57,999 nt of DNA from NCBI RefSeq assembly GCF_900112265.1, contig NZ_FOLO01000034.1, positions 1 to 57,999 of the forward strand, written 5' to 3'. The translations under genes were made by a program, and so were the position numbers. Positions within the stretch are counted from its first letter, which is position 1, and each line of letters opens with the position of its first letter. Shown one piece after another: positions 47,652 to 56,545 of the stretch. The DNA is from Pseudoalteromonas denitrificans DSM 6059 (GTDB lineage: Bacteria > Pseudomonadota > Gammaproteobacteria > Enterobacterales > Alteromonadaceae). The notes below the pieces were generated by a model. The model saw only the letters and a list, made by a program, of their open reading frames with translations. It was not told the DNA's origin and made no database searches.

Positions 47652-48686
47652 TTGATAAAAATTATTCATATACTGCTAATTTTTATCACATCATCATTCA
47701 CCAGTCAGGCAAGTCCTTCACATAATAAAGCGATTGAATTACTACAAGAAGCTGAAGACTACCTAAGAGTTAAACCATCGCATACTCTCAAACTACTAAA
47801 GCAAATCAAAAACCTATCAAAACAACCTGACAAAGTCATTATTCGCTGGCATATCATTCGTGCTCGCGCTTCTATTTCAACTAATAATTTATCAATTATT
47901 GAAGCATCTCTAGAGCAGGTCATGATGTTTCAGAATCACCCTTATTTTATTCAGCAATTACCCACTATTTTAAGAACATCAGGTATTTGGCTGAGAAAAT
48001 CTGGTTATTTTGAACAAGCAGACTCCTTATTTAATTGCGCATTACAGTTAACTAAAAATCTTCAAATACGCTTATATATTAAAAATAGTCAAGGTCTCGT
48101 TGCTCGTCATCTTGGTCATTATGTCAAAGCAAAACACCTTTTTTTAGAAGCTAAAAGGCTATCAACAAAATTAGGTTCACAAAAGTTCTCAGCTACTGCT
48201 GAAAATAACCTAGGTTCTGTGGCCATTGATTTAGGCAAACTAGCCGAAGCTGAACAGCACTATCGTACCGCACTGGTTGGTTATCAAAAAACAGCAAAAC
48301 GTTCAGGAAATGTTACCGCCGGTATTAATTTGTTATTTGTTTTTTTATTGCAAGATCAATTATTAAATTATCAGCGATTATATCCACCAATTAAAACACT
48401 TTCAGAAGCCTTCCCAAATAAATCTAAACAAGCATTTTTATTTTGGATTAATTGGGCTTTTAAGGCAAAAATGGGTGAAAAAATAAATGAAGAAACACGT
48501 GAAAAATTACAAGATTCATTTATTAAACTTGAAAGTAGACAAGTACAATCTCTTATCAAAAAATATTTAGCTCAACCATTATCTATCAACCTTGTATTAC
48601 CCCCACAACCTCCTCTTAAACAACTTAATTTTCCTTGGTTATCCGACATACAAAAATGTAAGTGGAAACCTAAAAAAGACAAATAA
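47652..48686 (+). CDS. Secreted TPR-repeat protein, copy 1
   Basis: 344 residues from TTG. Signal peptide about 1-20 (IIHILLIFITSSFTSQAS). TPR-like helices cover about 85-240 (ENNLGSVAIDLGKLAEAEQHYRTAL). The C-terminal part is conserved with copy 2: LFWINWAFKAKMGEKI, QDSFIKLESR, IQKCKWKPK. It is probably periplasmic and acts as a protein-interaction scaffold; function unknown. A paralogue with the same architecture follows at 48828, so a tandem duplication including the promoter is likely. The TTG start is supported by the equivalent TTG in copy 2. Confidence 0.78.
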   Translation: MIKIIHILLIFITSSFTSQASPSHNKAIELLQEAEDYLRVKPSHTLKLLKQIKNLSKQPDKVIIRWHIIRARASISTNNLSIIEASLEQVMMFQNHPYFIQQLPTILRTSGIWLRKSGYFEQADSLFNCALQLTKNLQIRLYIKNSQGLVARHLGHYVKAKHLFLEAKRLSTKLGSQKFSATAENNLGSVAIDLGKLAEAEQHYRTALVGYQKTAKRSGNVTAGINLLFVFLLQDQLLNYQRLYPPIKTLSEAFPNKSKQAFLFWINWAFKAKMGEKINEETREKLQDSFIKLESRQVQSLIKKYLAQPLSINLVLPPQPPLKQLNFPWLSDIQKCKWKPKKDK

Positions 48687-48827
48687 TAAAAAAGTTATCT
48701 TAAAGTCATTATCAGAAAAATGATTTTAAAATTACTTTTTATATTTAAACTGAATGAGTCTATTATTGAATTATGGCAAACACCATATACACTTTAAAAA
48801 GTTTATAGTTAAAATGAGCTTACTGCC

Positions 48828-49856
48828 TTGATAAATATTAATTATGTATTACTAATTTTTATCATACTGCCATTCACTTCTAATACCTCCACTTCACATA
48901 ATGGCACCATTGAAATTTTACAAGAGGCTGAAGATTACCTAAAGATAAAATCATCTCATTCACTCAAGTTACTAGAACAAATTAAAAACCTGCCACAACA
49001 ATCTGACAAAGTCATTATTCGTTGGCATATTATTCGTGCTCGCGCCTCGGTTGCAACGAATGACCTCTCTATTATTGAGGAATCAATAAAACGAATTTTA
49101 ACATTTCAAGAACATCCTTATTTTATTCAGAGATTACCCACGATATTATGGACCATAGGCATTTATCTGAGAAAATCAGGATATTTCAACCAAGCTGATG
49201 CCAGTTTTAGCTGTGCATTACAATTTACAGATAATGATAGGCTGCGTTTATTTATAACAAATAGTCAGGGACTTTCTGCTCGCCATAGTGGCCAATATGC
49301 TAGAGCAAAAAAACTTTATATGGAAGCAATACAATTAGCTAAAAAGTTACGCTTTGAAAGAATGATTGCAAATATTGAGAATAACTTAGGTTCTGTGGCT
49401 GTTGATTCAGGCCAGTTTGTACAAGCAGAACAACATTACCGAAAAGCATACGCTGGTTTTCAAAAGTCAGGAAGGCGCTCAAGTCATATTACAGCAGGAA
49501 TAAACTTATTATTTGTATTCTTATTGCAAAAACAAGAGTTGAATTATCAACGGTTATATTCACCTATAGCAGCACTCACAGAGACTTCTCCGGACAAATC
49601 TAAGCACGCATTTTTATTTTGGATCAATTGGGCTTTTAAGGCAAAAATGGGTGAAAAAATAGATGACAAAACACGTGAGCAATTACAGGACTCATTTATT
49701 AAACTCGAAAGTAGAAAATTACAATACCTTATAAAAAAACATTTAGCACAAAGGTTATCTATTAGCCTAACACTCGCAGCAGAAACAGCACTTAAGCCAA
49801 TTGATTTACCTTGGTTACCCGACATTCTAAAATGTAAGTGGAAACCTAAAAACTGA
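48828..49856 (+). CDS. Secreted TPR-repeat protein, copy 2
   Basis: 342 residues from TTG, clearly paralogous to the gene before it (well over half of positions alike by eye). Shared blocks include DKVIIRWHIIRARAS, GIYLRKSGYFNQAD, AENNLGSVA/IENNLGSVA and AFLFWINWAFKAKMGEKI. Signal peptide about 1-20. Divergence is spread over the whole length, so the duplication is not recent. It ends convergent with the LysR gene. No neighbouring enzyme or transporter suggests its job. Confidence 0.78.
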   Translation: MININYVLLIFIILPFTSNTSTSHNGTIEILQEAEDYLKIKSSHSLKLLEQIKNLPQQSDKVIIRWHIIRARASVATNDLSIIEESIKRILTFQEHPYFIQRLPTILWTIGIYLRKSGYFNQADASFSCALQFTDNDRLRLFITNSQGLSARHSGQYARAKKLYMEAIQLAKKLRFERMIANIENNLGSVAVDSGQFVQAEQHYRKAYAGFQKSGRRSSHITAGINLLFVFLLQKQELNYQRLYSPIAALTETSPDKSKHAFLFWINWAFKAKMGEKIDDKTREQLQDSFIKLESRKLQYLIKKHLAQRLSISLTLAAETALKPIDLPWLPDILKCKWKPKN

Positions 49857-49971
49857 ACTCAAAATATTTATAATTTAAAAGTAACGTATAAAGCAGTCAT
49901 TAACATCAAAAGGTATTGGCTGTTTAACAATATTAAAATAAGCACTCACTTGTATATCAATACCAAAAGCT

Positions 49972-50871
49972 TTAATTTACATCTTGCTCCAGTCCTATAA
50001 GCCCCAGTCGTAAATGTTCCAAAAATACTTTCACTTTCTCAAGTGGATATTTTCTGCCTGAGTAAAATGCATATAATACAAGATCTTCTGGTTCGTAGTC
50101 CAAATCAATTTTGATAAGAGATCCCTTGTCTATGTCTAACTGACATGCATGAATCGGTAAAATAGCAAAGCCAAGTCCTTTGAGCGCTGCGGCTTTGGCG
50201 ATGTTGCCGCTATTGACCTTGTAGCTGGATTGAACTTGAATCGTTTGCTTGGGTTTAAATCGCCATGGCATGCCTTGTAGTACTGAAAGACTGGTAATAC
50301 AGGGGACTGTACTGAGTTCATCGAGTGACCGTGGCAAAGGGTAATTTTTAAGAAGTTGTGGTGCGCCAACCACGCAACTTGGCCAACGTAGAATTTCCTT
50401 AGCAACCCAACCTGAATCTTCCAATGGCCCACGACCAAAATTCAATACCAAATCGAACCCATCTAACAACCCCGCGGTTGGGTTTAACTGAGTGTCGCAA
50501 CTCAGCTGTATTTTAGGATACTGGAGACAAAAATCTGCGATAATTTCTGCCATAAAAGGGAGATCAGGTAAGATGATCTTAAGGTGACCTGAGAGTGAAT
50601 CACCATACAAAGAAACTTCTTCAAGTGTGTCATTCATCGCTTGTATGAGCGGTGTTATGGACTGATAAAGTTGCTTTCCTGCAGTCGTTGGCATCATCTT
50701 GCGTGTCGTTCGCTCCAATAACCGTAAATTAACTTGTTTCTCCAATAAAGCAACATGACGACTCACATTCGATGTTGGCAATTGAAGTTTTTCAGCTGCC
50801 TGCTTGAAGCTCAGTTGTTCATATACAGCTTGAAAGCTAAGTAGCCACTGAAGTTCAGTTTTTTCAATCAT
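49972..50871 (-). CDS. LysR-family transcriptional regulator
   Basis: 299 residues from the ATG at 50871 (the frame also opens at a TTG at 50898). N-terminal winged helix-turn-helix ELQWLLSFQAVYEQLSFKQAAEKLQLPTSNVSRHV is shown by LSFKQAAEKL and NVSRHVALLE; a LysR substrate-binding domain follows (about 90-290). It is divergent from a flavin monooxygenase gene about 100 bases away, the normal arrangement for a LysR regulator controlling its neighbour and itself. Effector unknown. Confidence 0.9.
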   Translation of the reverse strand: MIEKTELQWLLSFQAVYEQLSFKQAAEKLQLPTSNVSRHVALLEKQVNLRLLERTTRKMMPTTAGKQLYQSITPLIQAMNDTLEEVSLYGDSLSGHLKIILPDLPFMAEIIADFCLQYPKIQLSCDTQLNPTAGLLDGFDLVLNFGRGPLEDSGWVAKEILRWPSCVVGAPQLLKNYPLPRSLDELSTVPCITSLSVLQGMPWRFKPKQTIQVQSSYKVNSGNIAKAAALKGLGFAILPIHACQLDIDKGSLIKIDLDYEPEDLVLYAFYSGRKYPLEKVKVFLEHLRLGLIGLEQDVN

Positions 50872-50943
50872 TATTTTCTCATAAAATGGGATTAACAACG
50901 CAAGAATAGCATGTTTATCCTGAATTATGGTTTTGAAATAATA

Positions 50944-50970
50944 TCTACCGTATTATATTATCGAGGTAGA
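50944..50970. promoter_or_regulatory. Possible LysR operator
   Basis: TCTACC (50944-50949) and GGTAGA (50965-50970) form a 6-bp inverted repeat in the divergent promoter. The right arm overlaps the ribosome site of the monooxygenase gene, so the match may be partly fortuitous. Confidence 0.25.
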
Positions 50971-50974
50971 GTAG

Positions 50975-52099
50975 ATGAAAAATAACAATAGAATTGCGAT
51001 TGTCGGTGCAGGCATTGCTGGAATAGCGCTGGCGATACTCGCTACAAAGCAAGGTTATCAGGTGAGTCTGTATGAGCGGGATAGTAAGGTCTCATCCATT
51101 GGTGCTGGTGTAACCTTATGGCCAAACGCAATTTTTGTTTTACAACAGTTGGGTTTGGAAAAAGAGATAAAACGCATTGGTGGAGTGCCTAGTTATATGC
51201 GCCAATTTGACCAATATGGTATCCAACAAGGTGAGTTTAATATTCAAGAAGTGAACATATTAAGTGGCTTTGCGAGTGTGACTATATTGCGTTGTGATCT
51301 TATGAATATACTCGCTGAGGCTTTGGCTGATTTGGGCGTAAAAATTTTTTTTAATTGCTCAATAACAGCAGAGGATATTGATGGATTAAAGCAAGAATTT
51401 GATCTGGTGGTAGGAGCCGATGGACGAATGAACTCAGTAGTACGTCAGACATTATACCCAAAAAAAGTGCAACCTTGTTATCAGGGGTTTATTAATATTG
51501 TTGGAATTAGTCAATTGAAAGGGGATGTTTTAGATAACGTTATTCATGATTTTCGCGGTCAGGGTGAGCGTTTTGGAATTGTGCCGGTTAAAGCTGGCTT
51601 ATGTTTTTGGGCAGGGGGATGGAGTACTCATATTGATAAAGCGCGGCCTTTATCCACTTGGTACGATGAGATGCATCAGCGTTTTATGAACTGGCCGGAT
51701 CCCGTACAAAATGTACTTAAGTCTTATGAAAAATCCTCGCTCAATCGGATTTTTGTTCATGATCTTGACCCGCTCCCCTATTGGCATCAAGACAATGTTT
51801 TAATTATTGGAGATGCTGCCCATGCATCTTTGCCAACTTCTGGGCAAGGCGCGTGTCAGGCGCTGGAAGATGCTTGGGATCTTGCCCAAAAACTAGAAAA
51901 GAAAGATGATCTTGACAACATTCTGACAGATTTTTATCAACAGCGTATCGTTAAGACTTCTGCGGCTCAAGCCAGTGGAAGACAGTTAGCACAGAGGATT
52001 TTCACAGACTGTTGTAAACCTCAGCCTTCTGTTTTAAGCATTTCAGCTGAGCAATTAAGCGCGTTTTGGATGCAGGGGCTAGAAATGAAATCACCATAA
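50975..52099 (+). CDS. FAD-dependent aromatic-type monooxygenase (PHBH class)
   Basis: 374 residues. Rossmann FAD motif IVGAGIAGIALAILATKQG (8-26), YERDSKVSSIGAGVTLWPNA, DLVVGADGRMNSVVRQ (the DG motif), and VLIIGDAAHASLPTSGQGACQALEDAW, which binds the FAD ribityl chain. Single-component flavin hydroxylase, NAD(P)H-dependent, probably hydroxylating an aromatic or related small molecule; substrate unknown. GAGG-type site before the ATG. It is paired with the divergent LysR gene. It appears to be the last chromosomal gene before the integron cassettes. Confidence 0.88.
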   Translation: MKNNNRIAIVGAGIAGIALAILATKQGYQVSLYERDSKVSSIGAGVTLWPNAIFVLQQLGLEKEIKRIGGVPSYMRQFDQYGIQQGEFNIQEVNILSGFASVTILRCDLMNILAEALADLGVKIFFNCSITAEDIDGLKQEFDLVVGADGRMNSVVRQTLYPKKVQPCYQGFINIVGISQLKGDVLDNVIHDFRGQGERFGIVPVKAGLCFWAGGWSTHIDKARPLSTWYDEMHQRFMNWPDPVQNVLKSYEKSSLNRIFVHDLDPLPYWHQDNVLIIGDAAHASLPTSGQGACQALEDAWDLAQKLEKKDDLDNILTDFYQQRIVKTSAAQASGRQLAQRIFTDCCKPQPSVLSISAEQLSAFWMQGLEMKSP

Positions 52100-52434
52100 A
52101 TTCAATCCCCTATATTCCGTCGAATGTTAATGTACTTAACCAAAATGCTGTATATCAGGCTCATTTAAAAACAGTATTACTCCTAAATACGAATAGACAC
52201 AAACAAAATCAGCGGATATGCCGCTGTTTTAAATGTTATTCTACAGTTGGCTTGTGTATAAAACATTCATCTGAGTAAAACCTGCTTATGAGCACTTTAA
52301 TCTCAAAAGTTTAAAACTAAGATTTATGAAAAGAGTTGGTTTCTTCGGTAATATGGTCTTTTAGTCCTTAACTAAACAATGCTTAACCAATCCAATTTAT
52401 GAACTGTAAAATTAAATTTTTAATTAATCTACGG
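52100..52434. other. Gap between monooxygenase gene and attC site
   Basis: About 335 bases with no supported gene. It contains a small possible hairpin near 52203-52226 but nothing recognisable otherwise. It probably marks the junction between ordinary chromosome and the cassette array. Confidence 0.4.
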
Positions 52435-52537
52435 ACACAACGCCCGCTTCATCAGCCGTAGGTCAATTGCGACTTTTGTGCATTTCTTTGCACATAAGGT
52501 GACAATGGCCGAAGGTAAAATTGCAGGCGTTTGTTAT
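52435..52537 (-). repeat. Integron attC site (Vibrio-repeat-like)
   Basis: Read on the minus strand, the site opens with TAACAAACGCC and closes with GGGCGTTGTG, the outer ends typical of Vibrio-type attC sites. Between them is a long imperfect hairpin whose tip has CTTTTGTGCA paired with TGCACATAAG (9 of 10). Its length of about 103 bases fits chromosomal-integron attC sites. It begins 5 bases after the stop of the 470-residue gene, which is therefore a cassette gene. Confidence 0.8.
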
Positions 52538-52541
52538 TTTT

Positions 52542-53954
52542 TTAACTTAATATTACGCGTTTGACCCAATTAATAAGAGCTACTCGGATATAATTTGAGA
52601 AATTGACGTAATCCTCTGTCTTTTCTTTAAATGTGAAAGAAATTTCTCTTTGCATATTCATAGCAAACTCATCAAAGTGAAATCGCCCAGCATGAAAATG
52701 GCTAGATCTGACAGTATAAAAATAATCAGATATTTTTTTATCAAAATCATCATTACTATACTTGATCATGAACTCTGAAAAACTCAAACCTTCGTAGCTA
52801 GCAAGAGCTTCTATTGCACAGATTTTATAAGATTTTTCAAGTGTTGGCTGAGTTTTACCTAGTGTCAATGAAATATTGTACATTCGACAACAAGAGGAGA
52901 AGGCTTCTTTAGCTTTCTTTTCTAGTACAGAAATATTTTTAAAATATTTTCTAATTTCACTAGGCAATTTAATCTCATTAACTGGATAATGTGGCAACTC
53001 ACTTATGGGTATAAACTCTGGCTTAGACCTATTATTGCTCTTTATTTTTTTAATTTTATGGTTAAAGAACAAATTTTCTAAAAAGTCATTATTTGATACA
53101 GTCTCATAAATATGAGAATCAATAAATTCACAACCGCCATCACTCTTTTCAACAGCAAAATTTAATGCAGTTTTACCAGAACTAAACGAATTAACATGAT
53201 CTAAATCATTAACATCCTTTAATCCATAGTGGTTATCTTTAACAATAACACCAAGCTCATCATCTATAAATCCAGTTCTATGCCTCGCTAGAAAAAATTG
53301 ATCCTCTTGTTTTATAGTAAACACCCTGAATTCAGAATTTATCATTTCAAATCCTACATCAAGCAATAACGCTAAATATGTATTTACATTCAAAGAATGG
53401 TTATATGCTAAACTCCTTGCGTGCTCAACATTAACCGCATTCACTTCGATATCAAACATAATGATTTGTTCAGTCAAGGGCTCCTGTTTGCTTGTCCAAG
53501 GAAAGGGCTTTATTAGAAATTTATAGTCTGAGTTAATTAACAACTCTTTTCGTATTGGATGAGAATTAAATATTTTCGAGTAAGTTCTAACGGTATAACC
53601 CTTTAAGTCTCCATTGTGTTCGCCACCAATTATTTCATCTAATAAATCAAGTACATGATACTTCAAATGAATTTCATTAAGACAATCAGGCCCATCAAGC
53701 AGTACTAAAGTAATTTCGGTAATTTCATTTTCACTCAGCTCAAACATTAACTCCAGATCAACATCATTACCATGAATATTATTTTTAGTTGTAAAAGTTA
53801 CGCTTTTTAACTCAGTTTTGCTTGAATCTTTGAGTGAAGAAATTACAATTTCATCACTCAAAGACAAAACTACAGATTGAATCCTATTTAAGGTTTCAGA
53901 GTTTAACTTGTATTTCTTTTTATGCTTATAAACGACATTTCTAGCCATTGACAT
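52542..53954 (-). CDS. Integron cassette gene: uncharacterised protein with HEPN-like C-terminus
   Basis: 470 residues, cytosolic. The first ~310 residues are unlike any family I recognise. The C-terminal ~140 are helical and contain YFYTVRSSHFHAG (R416-x4-H421), the arrangement of HEPN RNase motifs in Apea-type proteins, preceded by a long helix pair with AIEALASYEG. HEPN proteins often act in phage defence or toxin systems. It is followed by an attC and preceded, 22 bases before its ATG, by a 15-base sequence shared with another cassette start. Function is inference; cassette status is well supported. Confidence 0.72.
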   Translation of the reverse strand: MSMARNVVYKHKKKYKLNSETLNRIQSVVLSLSDEIVISSLKDSSKTELKSVTFTTKNNIHGNDVDLELMFELSENEITEITLVLLDGPDCLNEIHLKYHVLDLLDEIIGGEHNGDLKGYTVRTYSKIFNSHPIRKELLINSDYKFLIKPFPWTSKQEPLTEQIIMFDIEVNAVNVEHARSLAYNHSLNVNTYLALLLDVGFEMINSEFRVFTIKQEDQFFLARHRTGFIDDELGVIVKDNHYGLKDVNDLDHVNSFSSGKTALNFAVEKSDGGCEFIDSHIYETVSNNDFLENLFFNHKIKKIKSNNRSKPEFIPISELPHYPVNEIKLPSEIRKYFKNISVLEKKAKEAFSSCCRMYNISLTLGKTQPTLEKSYKICAIEALASYEGLSFSEFMIKYSNDDFDKKISDYFYTVRSSHFHAGRFHFDEFAMNMQREISFTFKEKTEDYVNFSNYIRVALINWVKRVILS

Positions 53955-53975
53955 ACACTTCTTTAATTTAACTCA

Positions 53976-53990
53976 AAAATATAACGCCTA
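53976..53990 (-). repeat. Cassette junction core, copy A
   Basis: AAAATATAACGCCTA is identical to 56546-56560. On the minus strand it reads TAGGCGTTATATTTT, an attC R'-type core, and lies just before the start codon of the cassette gene in both places. It marks the upstream boundary of the HEPN-like cassette. The rest of the preceding attC is not recognisable. Confidence 0.6.
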
Positions 53991-54093
53991 TCTTTGGGAT
54001 TTTAATTACCACTAAGCGACTATTAAAATGATCTTCCCTCGATAGCATTGACTTATTAGATTTCTTCTACGATGCATGCTAGGTAAATTATTG

Positions 54094-54396
54094 CTAAATA
54101 CTCTGCAACATATGAAGAAGAAAATGTAACTTGTTTAAACTGAAGTCACTGTAACCTCTAGAGTTACCACCAACATCAAGTATTCTAGATTTTACAATTT
54201 CAATTTTATCCGACGCAGAAGACAAAAGCGTACCGTGAGTATCTATACCAAGTTCAAACAGTTCTAGATATGCGGCATCTTCAAATTTAAGTTTGAATAG
54301 CTGACCATCTCACTGTCTAAGTGTACGTAAAAGTATGGAAGTTCTAACCCAACAGACTCAATTTTTCCCATCTGAAAAAAAATGTTCAATATTCAT
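54094..54396 (-). pseudogene. Broken small cassette-type gene
   Basis: From an ATG at 54396 the minus strand codes, across at least two frameshifts, for MNIEHFFSDG, then GKIESVGLELPYFYVHLDSE, then FKLKFEDAAYLELFELGIDT and on to a stop at 54094. The pieces are protein-like and in order, so this is a decayed gene of roughly 100 codons. I do not recognise the family. A GTTAGAT core lies a few bases upstream of the ATG, as expected for a cassette. Confidence 0.55.
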
Positions 54397-54419
54397 GCTT
54401 TAATCTAACTAGCCTGTAA

Positions 54420-54837
54420 AATTACTCGTTTTATTTATATCTTTTAATCGGGACACTCTAACCCCATTGATTTCTTTTAACAATCAAAAATGTTTACGTT
54501 TTTGCTAAATTTTTATTGTTACAACTAGAACCAAGATAATGATGGAATTTATTAATAAAAAACTATATTTAAGTAATACTTAGGGGATTTTCGTGGGTGT
54601 CTCTTTTAATGCAGGCTATCTTTAAGCTTTTCTATGTTATGAACTAAACAAATATATTTACCATTGTATATTCACTTTCTTTAGTCCTCACAAGGTGAAC
54701 TTATTTATGCCTGAATGACTGTGATATTGCCACTTTTTATTACAAAATGAGGTTCTATTGCCCCTATATATTCATCCCATGTGGTTCTTATAATGATAAT
54801 GAAAACCAATGATATAAAGGTAATAAGCTATTCCTAT
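54420..54837. other. AT-rich stretch without a supported gene
   Basis: About 420 bases with stops in all frames. It lies between a broken cassette gene and an IS91 fragment and is probably decayed cassette or IS sequence. I see no intact feature. Confidence 0.4.
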
Positions 54838-55005
54838 TTAATGCATTTACACTGGCAAAAGTGTGGCGAGGTCGAGTTTGATGAATAGGCGTATCAATAC
54901 CTCTCTCGCTATTTATATCACGGTGTCTTATCTGATAATGACATCATCGATTATGATGACAACACTGCCACTTTTCAATACCACAACCATCATTATTTAC
55001 TATAA
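54838..55005 (+). pseudogene. IS91-family transposase fragment
   Basis: The plus strand reads LHWQKCGEVEFDE, an in-frame TAG, then AYQYLSRYLYHGVLSDNDII followed by DYDDNTATFQY and a stop. YLSRYLYRGV...I is a characteristic block of IS91-type transposases. Only about 55 codons remain, with an internal stop, so it is a dead remnant. Confidence 0.65.
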
Positions 55006-55063
55006 ATAAGTCAAACTGTTCAACACCTAGATAAGGTGCCGGCTTCGTAACACCTCCCCTTAT

Positions 55064-55474
55064 TTATACGATGCTTGCTAACATTGCCACTTCTCTTTTT
55101 ACAGCAACAATATGCTCTATTGGAACACCATAATAATCATATACACCATTTTTTAAACTATTGGACCCGACAAAAACAATCAAGCCAATTCCTAACTTTA
55201 CTTTAAGGTAGCTTGCAAACCAGCCGACAAAACCATTCACATTATCGATTCCGTTAAAGTGAATCGAAAACGCAACAAAAGCCCCTGATTCTTTTTTAAC
55301 GAGTTGGCTCCAACGATCTCCATCTCTTATTAGCGCAAGAGCTTCAGGGTTTAATTTTAAGTTTAACTCTTCTGAATCAAATTCTTCATAGTCATATGAG
55401 TCGGGTAAAAAGTTAACGTCACTATGAGAGAAAGCTTTCGTCAGTCTTATATTTTGATATTCAACAGTTTCCAT
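55064..55474 (-). CDS. Uncharacterised small cassette protein
   Basis: 136 residues, soluble. The C-terminal half (NGFVGWFASYLKVKLGIGLIVFVGSN ... GVYDYYGVPIEHI) resembles a family of small uncharacterised proteins I recall as DUF6196-like, but I am not certain. GTAACACC occurs on both sides of the gene (55047-55054 and 55500-55507), the upstream copy being 26 bases before the ATG, matching the spacing of other cassette junctions here. Orientation agrees with the array. Function unknown. Confidence 0.7.
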   Translation of the reverse strand: METVEYQNIRLTKAFSHSDVNFLPDSYDYEEFDSEELNLKLNPEALALIRDGDRWSQLVKKESGAFVAFSIHFNGIDNVNGFVGWFASYLKVKLGIGLIVFVGSNSLKNGVYDYYGVPIEHIVAVKREVAMLASIV

Positions 55475-55510
55475 TGGTACTCGATAAATGGCTAAGCGGG
55501 TAACACCCTA

Positions 55511-55616
55511 CTTAATTTATATTACAATAAATATTTTTTAATTAATTTAAAAATTGACTGCTGATGCAGTCAAATAAAACAGTATTACCTATTGACTGTG
55601 ATCCGGCTCATATGTG
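55511..55616 (-). repeat. 106-bp repeat, copy 1 (after the VOC gene)
   Basis: This segment recurs at 57412-57516 with few differences, each time a few bases after the stop of a minus-strand gene. It contains a hairpin (55554-55573), TTGACTGC-TGAT-GCAGTCAA, followed on the minus strand by TTTTT, so it can terminate transcription. GGTAATAC within it can pair with GTGTTACC at the cassette boundary beyond it, so it may be a non-canonical attC. Confidence 0.65.
55554..55573 (-). terminator. Terminator hairpin within repeat copy 1
   Basis: Perfect 8-bp stem with a 4-base loop and a T-run on the minus strand, downstream of the VOC-family gene. In copy 2 (57455-57474) one pair becomes G-U, so the structure is conserved. 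Confidence 0.6.
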
Positions 55617-55623
55617 CTATATT

Positions 55624-56031
55624 TTACCGTTGAACCAAACTAAACCAGTTCCCAGAGTTGTCTATGCCCATTGCTTCGACGCCATAAAGCTGCTCTGTAG
55701 GTGGCTGGATAAATTCCACTCCTTTAGCCACAAGCTCTTCGTACGTTTTTTGGCAATTTTCAGTTTCGAAAACGCCCGCACCAAATGCGCCTTCTTCGAT
55801 TAAACTTCGTATTTTTTCGGCAGAGTCTTTGGTGAACATTGGTTCCTCTTTTGGCTCTGCCAATACCAACTGAAGTTGTGATTTAGATTTCGGATATACA
55901 GTTAACCATCTAAAATCACCTTCCACTTTCATGTCATCACCGACCTCAAAACCGAGCTTGTTTTTGTAAAAATCAAGCGCTTCGTCCTGATTAAGTACAT
56001 ATATTGTTGTATGCGCTATGGATGTGATCAT
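55624..56031 (-). CDS. Glyoxalase/bleomycin-resistance (VOC) family protein
   Basis: 135 residues, one VOC domain: SIAHTTIYVLNQDEALDFYKNKLGFEVGDD then GDFRWLTVYPKS, FETENCQKTYEELVAKGVEF and the closing MGIDNSGNWFSLVQ. Metal-ligand candidates are His7, Glu/Gln in the second module and the terminal motif. The family includes glyoxalases, dioxygenases and antibiotic-binding proteins; the substrate is not predictable. It follows an AraC-type gene by 71 bases, and such AraC-VOC pairs are common, so this is probably one two-gene cassette. Confidence 0.88.
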   Translation of the reverse strand: MITSIAHTTIYVLNQDEALDFYKNKLGFEVGDDMKVEGDFRWLTVYPKSKSQLQLVLAEPKEEPMFTKDSAEKIRSLIEEGAFGAGVFETENCQKTYEELVAKGVEFIQPPTEQLYGVEAMGIDNSGNWFSLVQR

Positions 56032-56102
56032 CTATATATTCCCAGTTATTTATTTATCTTTAGTTTATAGAAATAATCAAAATGATATTTCTCCAATATT
56101 GC

Positions 56103-56522
56103 TCACTTAGGCAATTTTCCTAAAAAATTGTACGCATAACATGCCGGTATAGCCTGCGAGGGAAAGCGGTATACTTCAGTAGACAAAGCCCAAAGCCTAC
56201 GACGATATAAAGTAGGTGCCACACCAACTTGTTTTAAAAACAATGAAGAAAAGCTACCAAGACTTGTGTAACCCACTTTCTCGCAAATTTCTGAGACACT
56301 AAAATTTTCCGTAATAAGCATTTTCTTAGCTTGTTCAACTCTAAGCCGAATCAAGAATTCGTTAGGCGTTTCTCCATAAGTATCCTTGAAAACACGCAAA
56401 AAATGATAAGGGGACATATATGAACACTTTGCTATACCAGATAAGCTGAGCGGTGCTTGATAATTATCAGCAATATGATCCCTGCCAGCATTCAATCTTT
56501 TAAGTTTACAGTTCGTAGCCAT
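56103..56522 (-). CDS. Short AraC-family regulator (DNA-binding domain only)
   Basis: 139 residues, nearly all AraC double helix-turn-helix: LSLSGIAKCSYMSPYHFLRVF, then NFSVSEICEKVGYTSLGSFSSLF and GVAPTLYRRR. No ligand-binding domain. It precedes the VOC gene on the same strand and probably controls it. The 15-base junction sequence (56546-56560) lies 24 bases before the ATG, marking the start of this cassette. Confidence 0.88.
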   Translation of the reverse strand: MATNCKLKRLNAGRDHIADNYQAPLSLSGIAKCSYMSPYHFLRVFKDTYGETPNEFLIRLRVEQAKKMLITENFSVSEICEKVGYTSLGSFSSLFLKQVGVAPTLYRRRLWALSTEVYRFPSQAIPACYAYNFLGKLPK

Positions 56523-56545
56523 AAAATATACTTCTTAATCCACGT

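Noticed and set aside
52066..52278. 70-codon frame after the monooxygenase gene
   Set aside because: It begins inside the monooxygenase gene in another frame and its product has no protein-like pattern or ribosome site.
52435..52537. CRISPR-like or rho-independent terminator reading of the hairpin-rich segment
   Set aside because: There are no regular repeat-spacer units, and the outer TAACAAACGCC and GGGCGTTGTG ends with the long imperfect hairpin fit an attC site much better.
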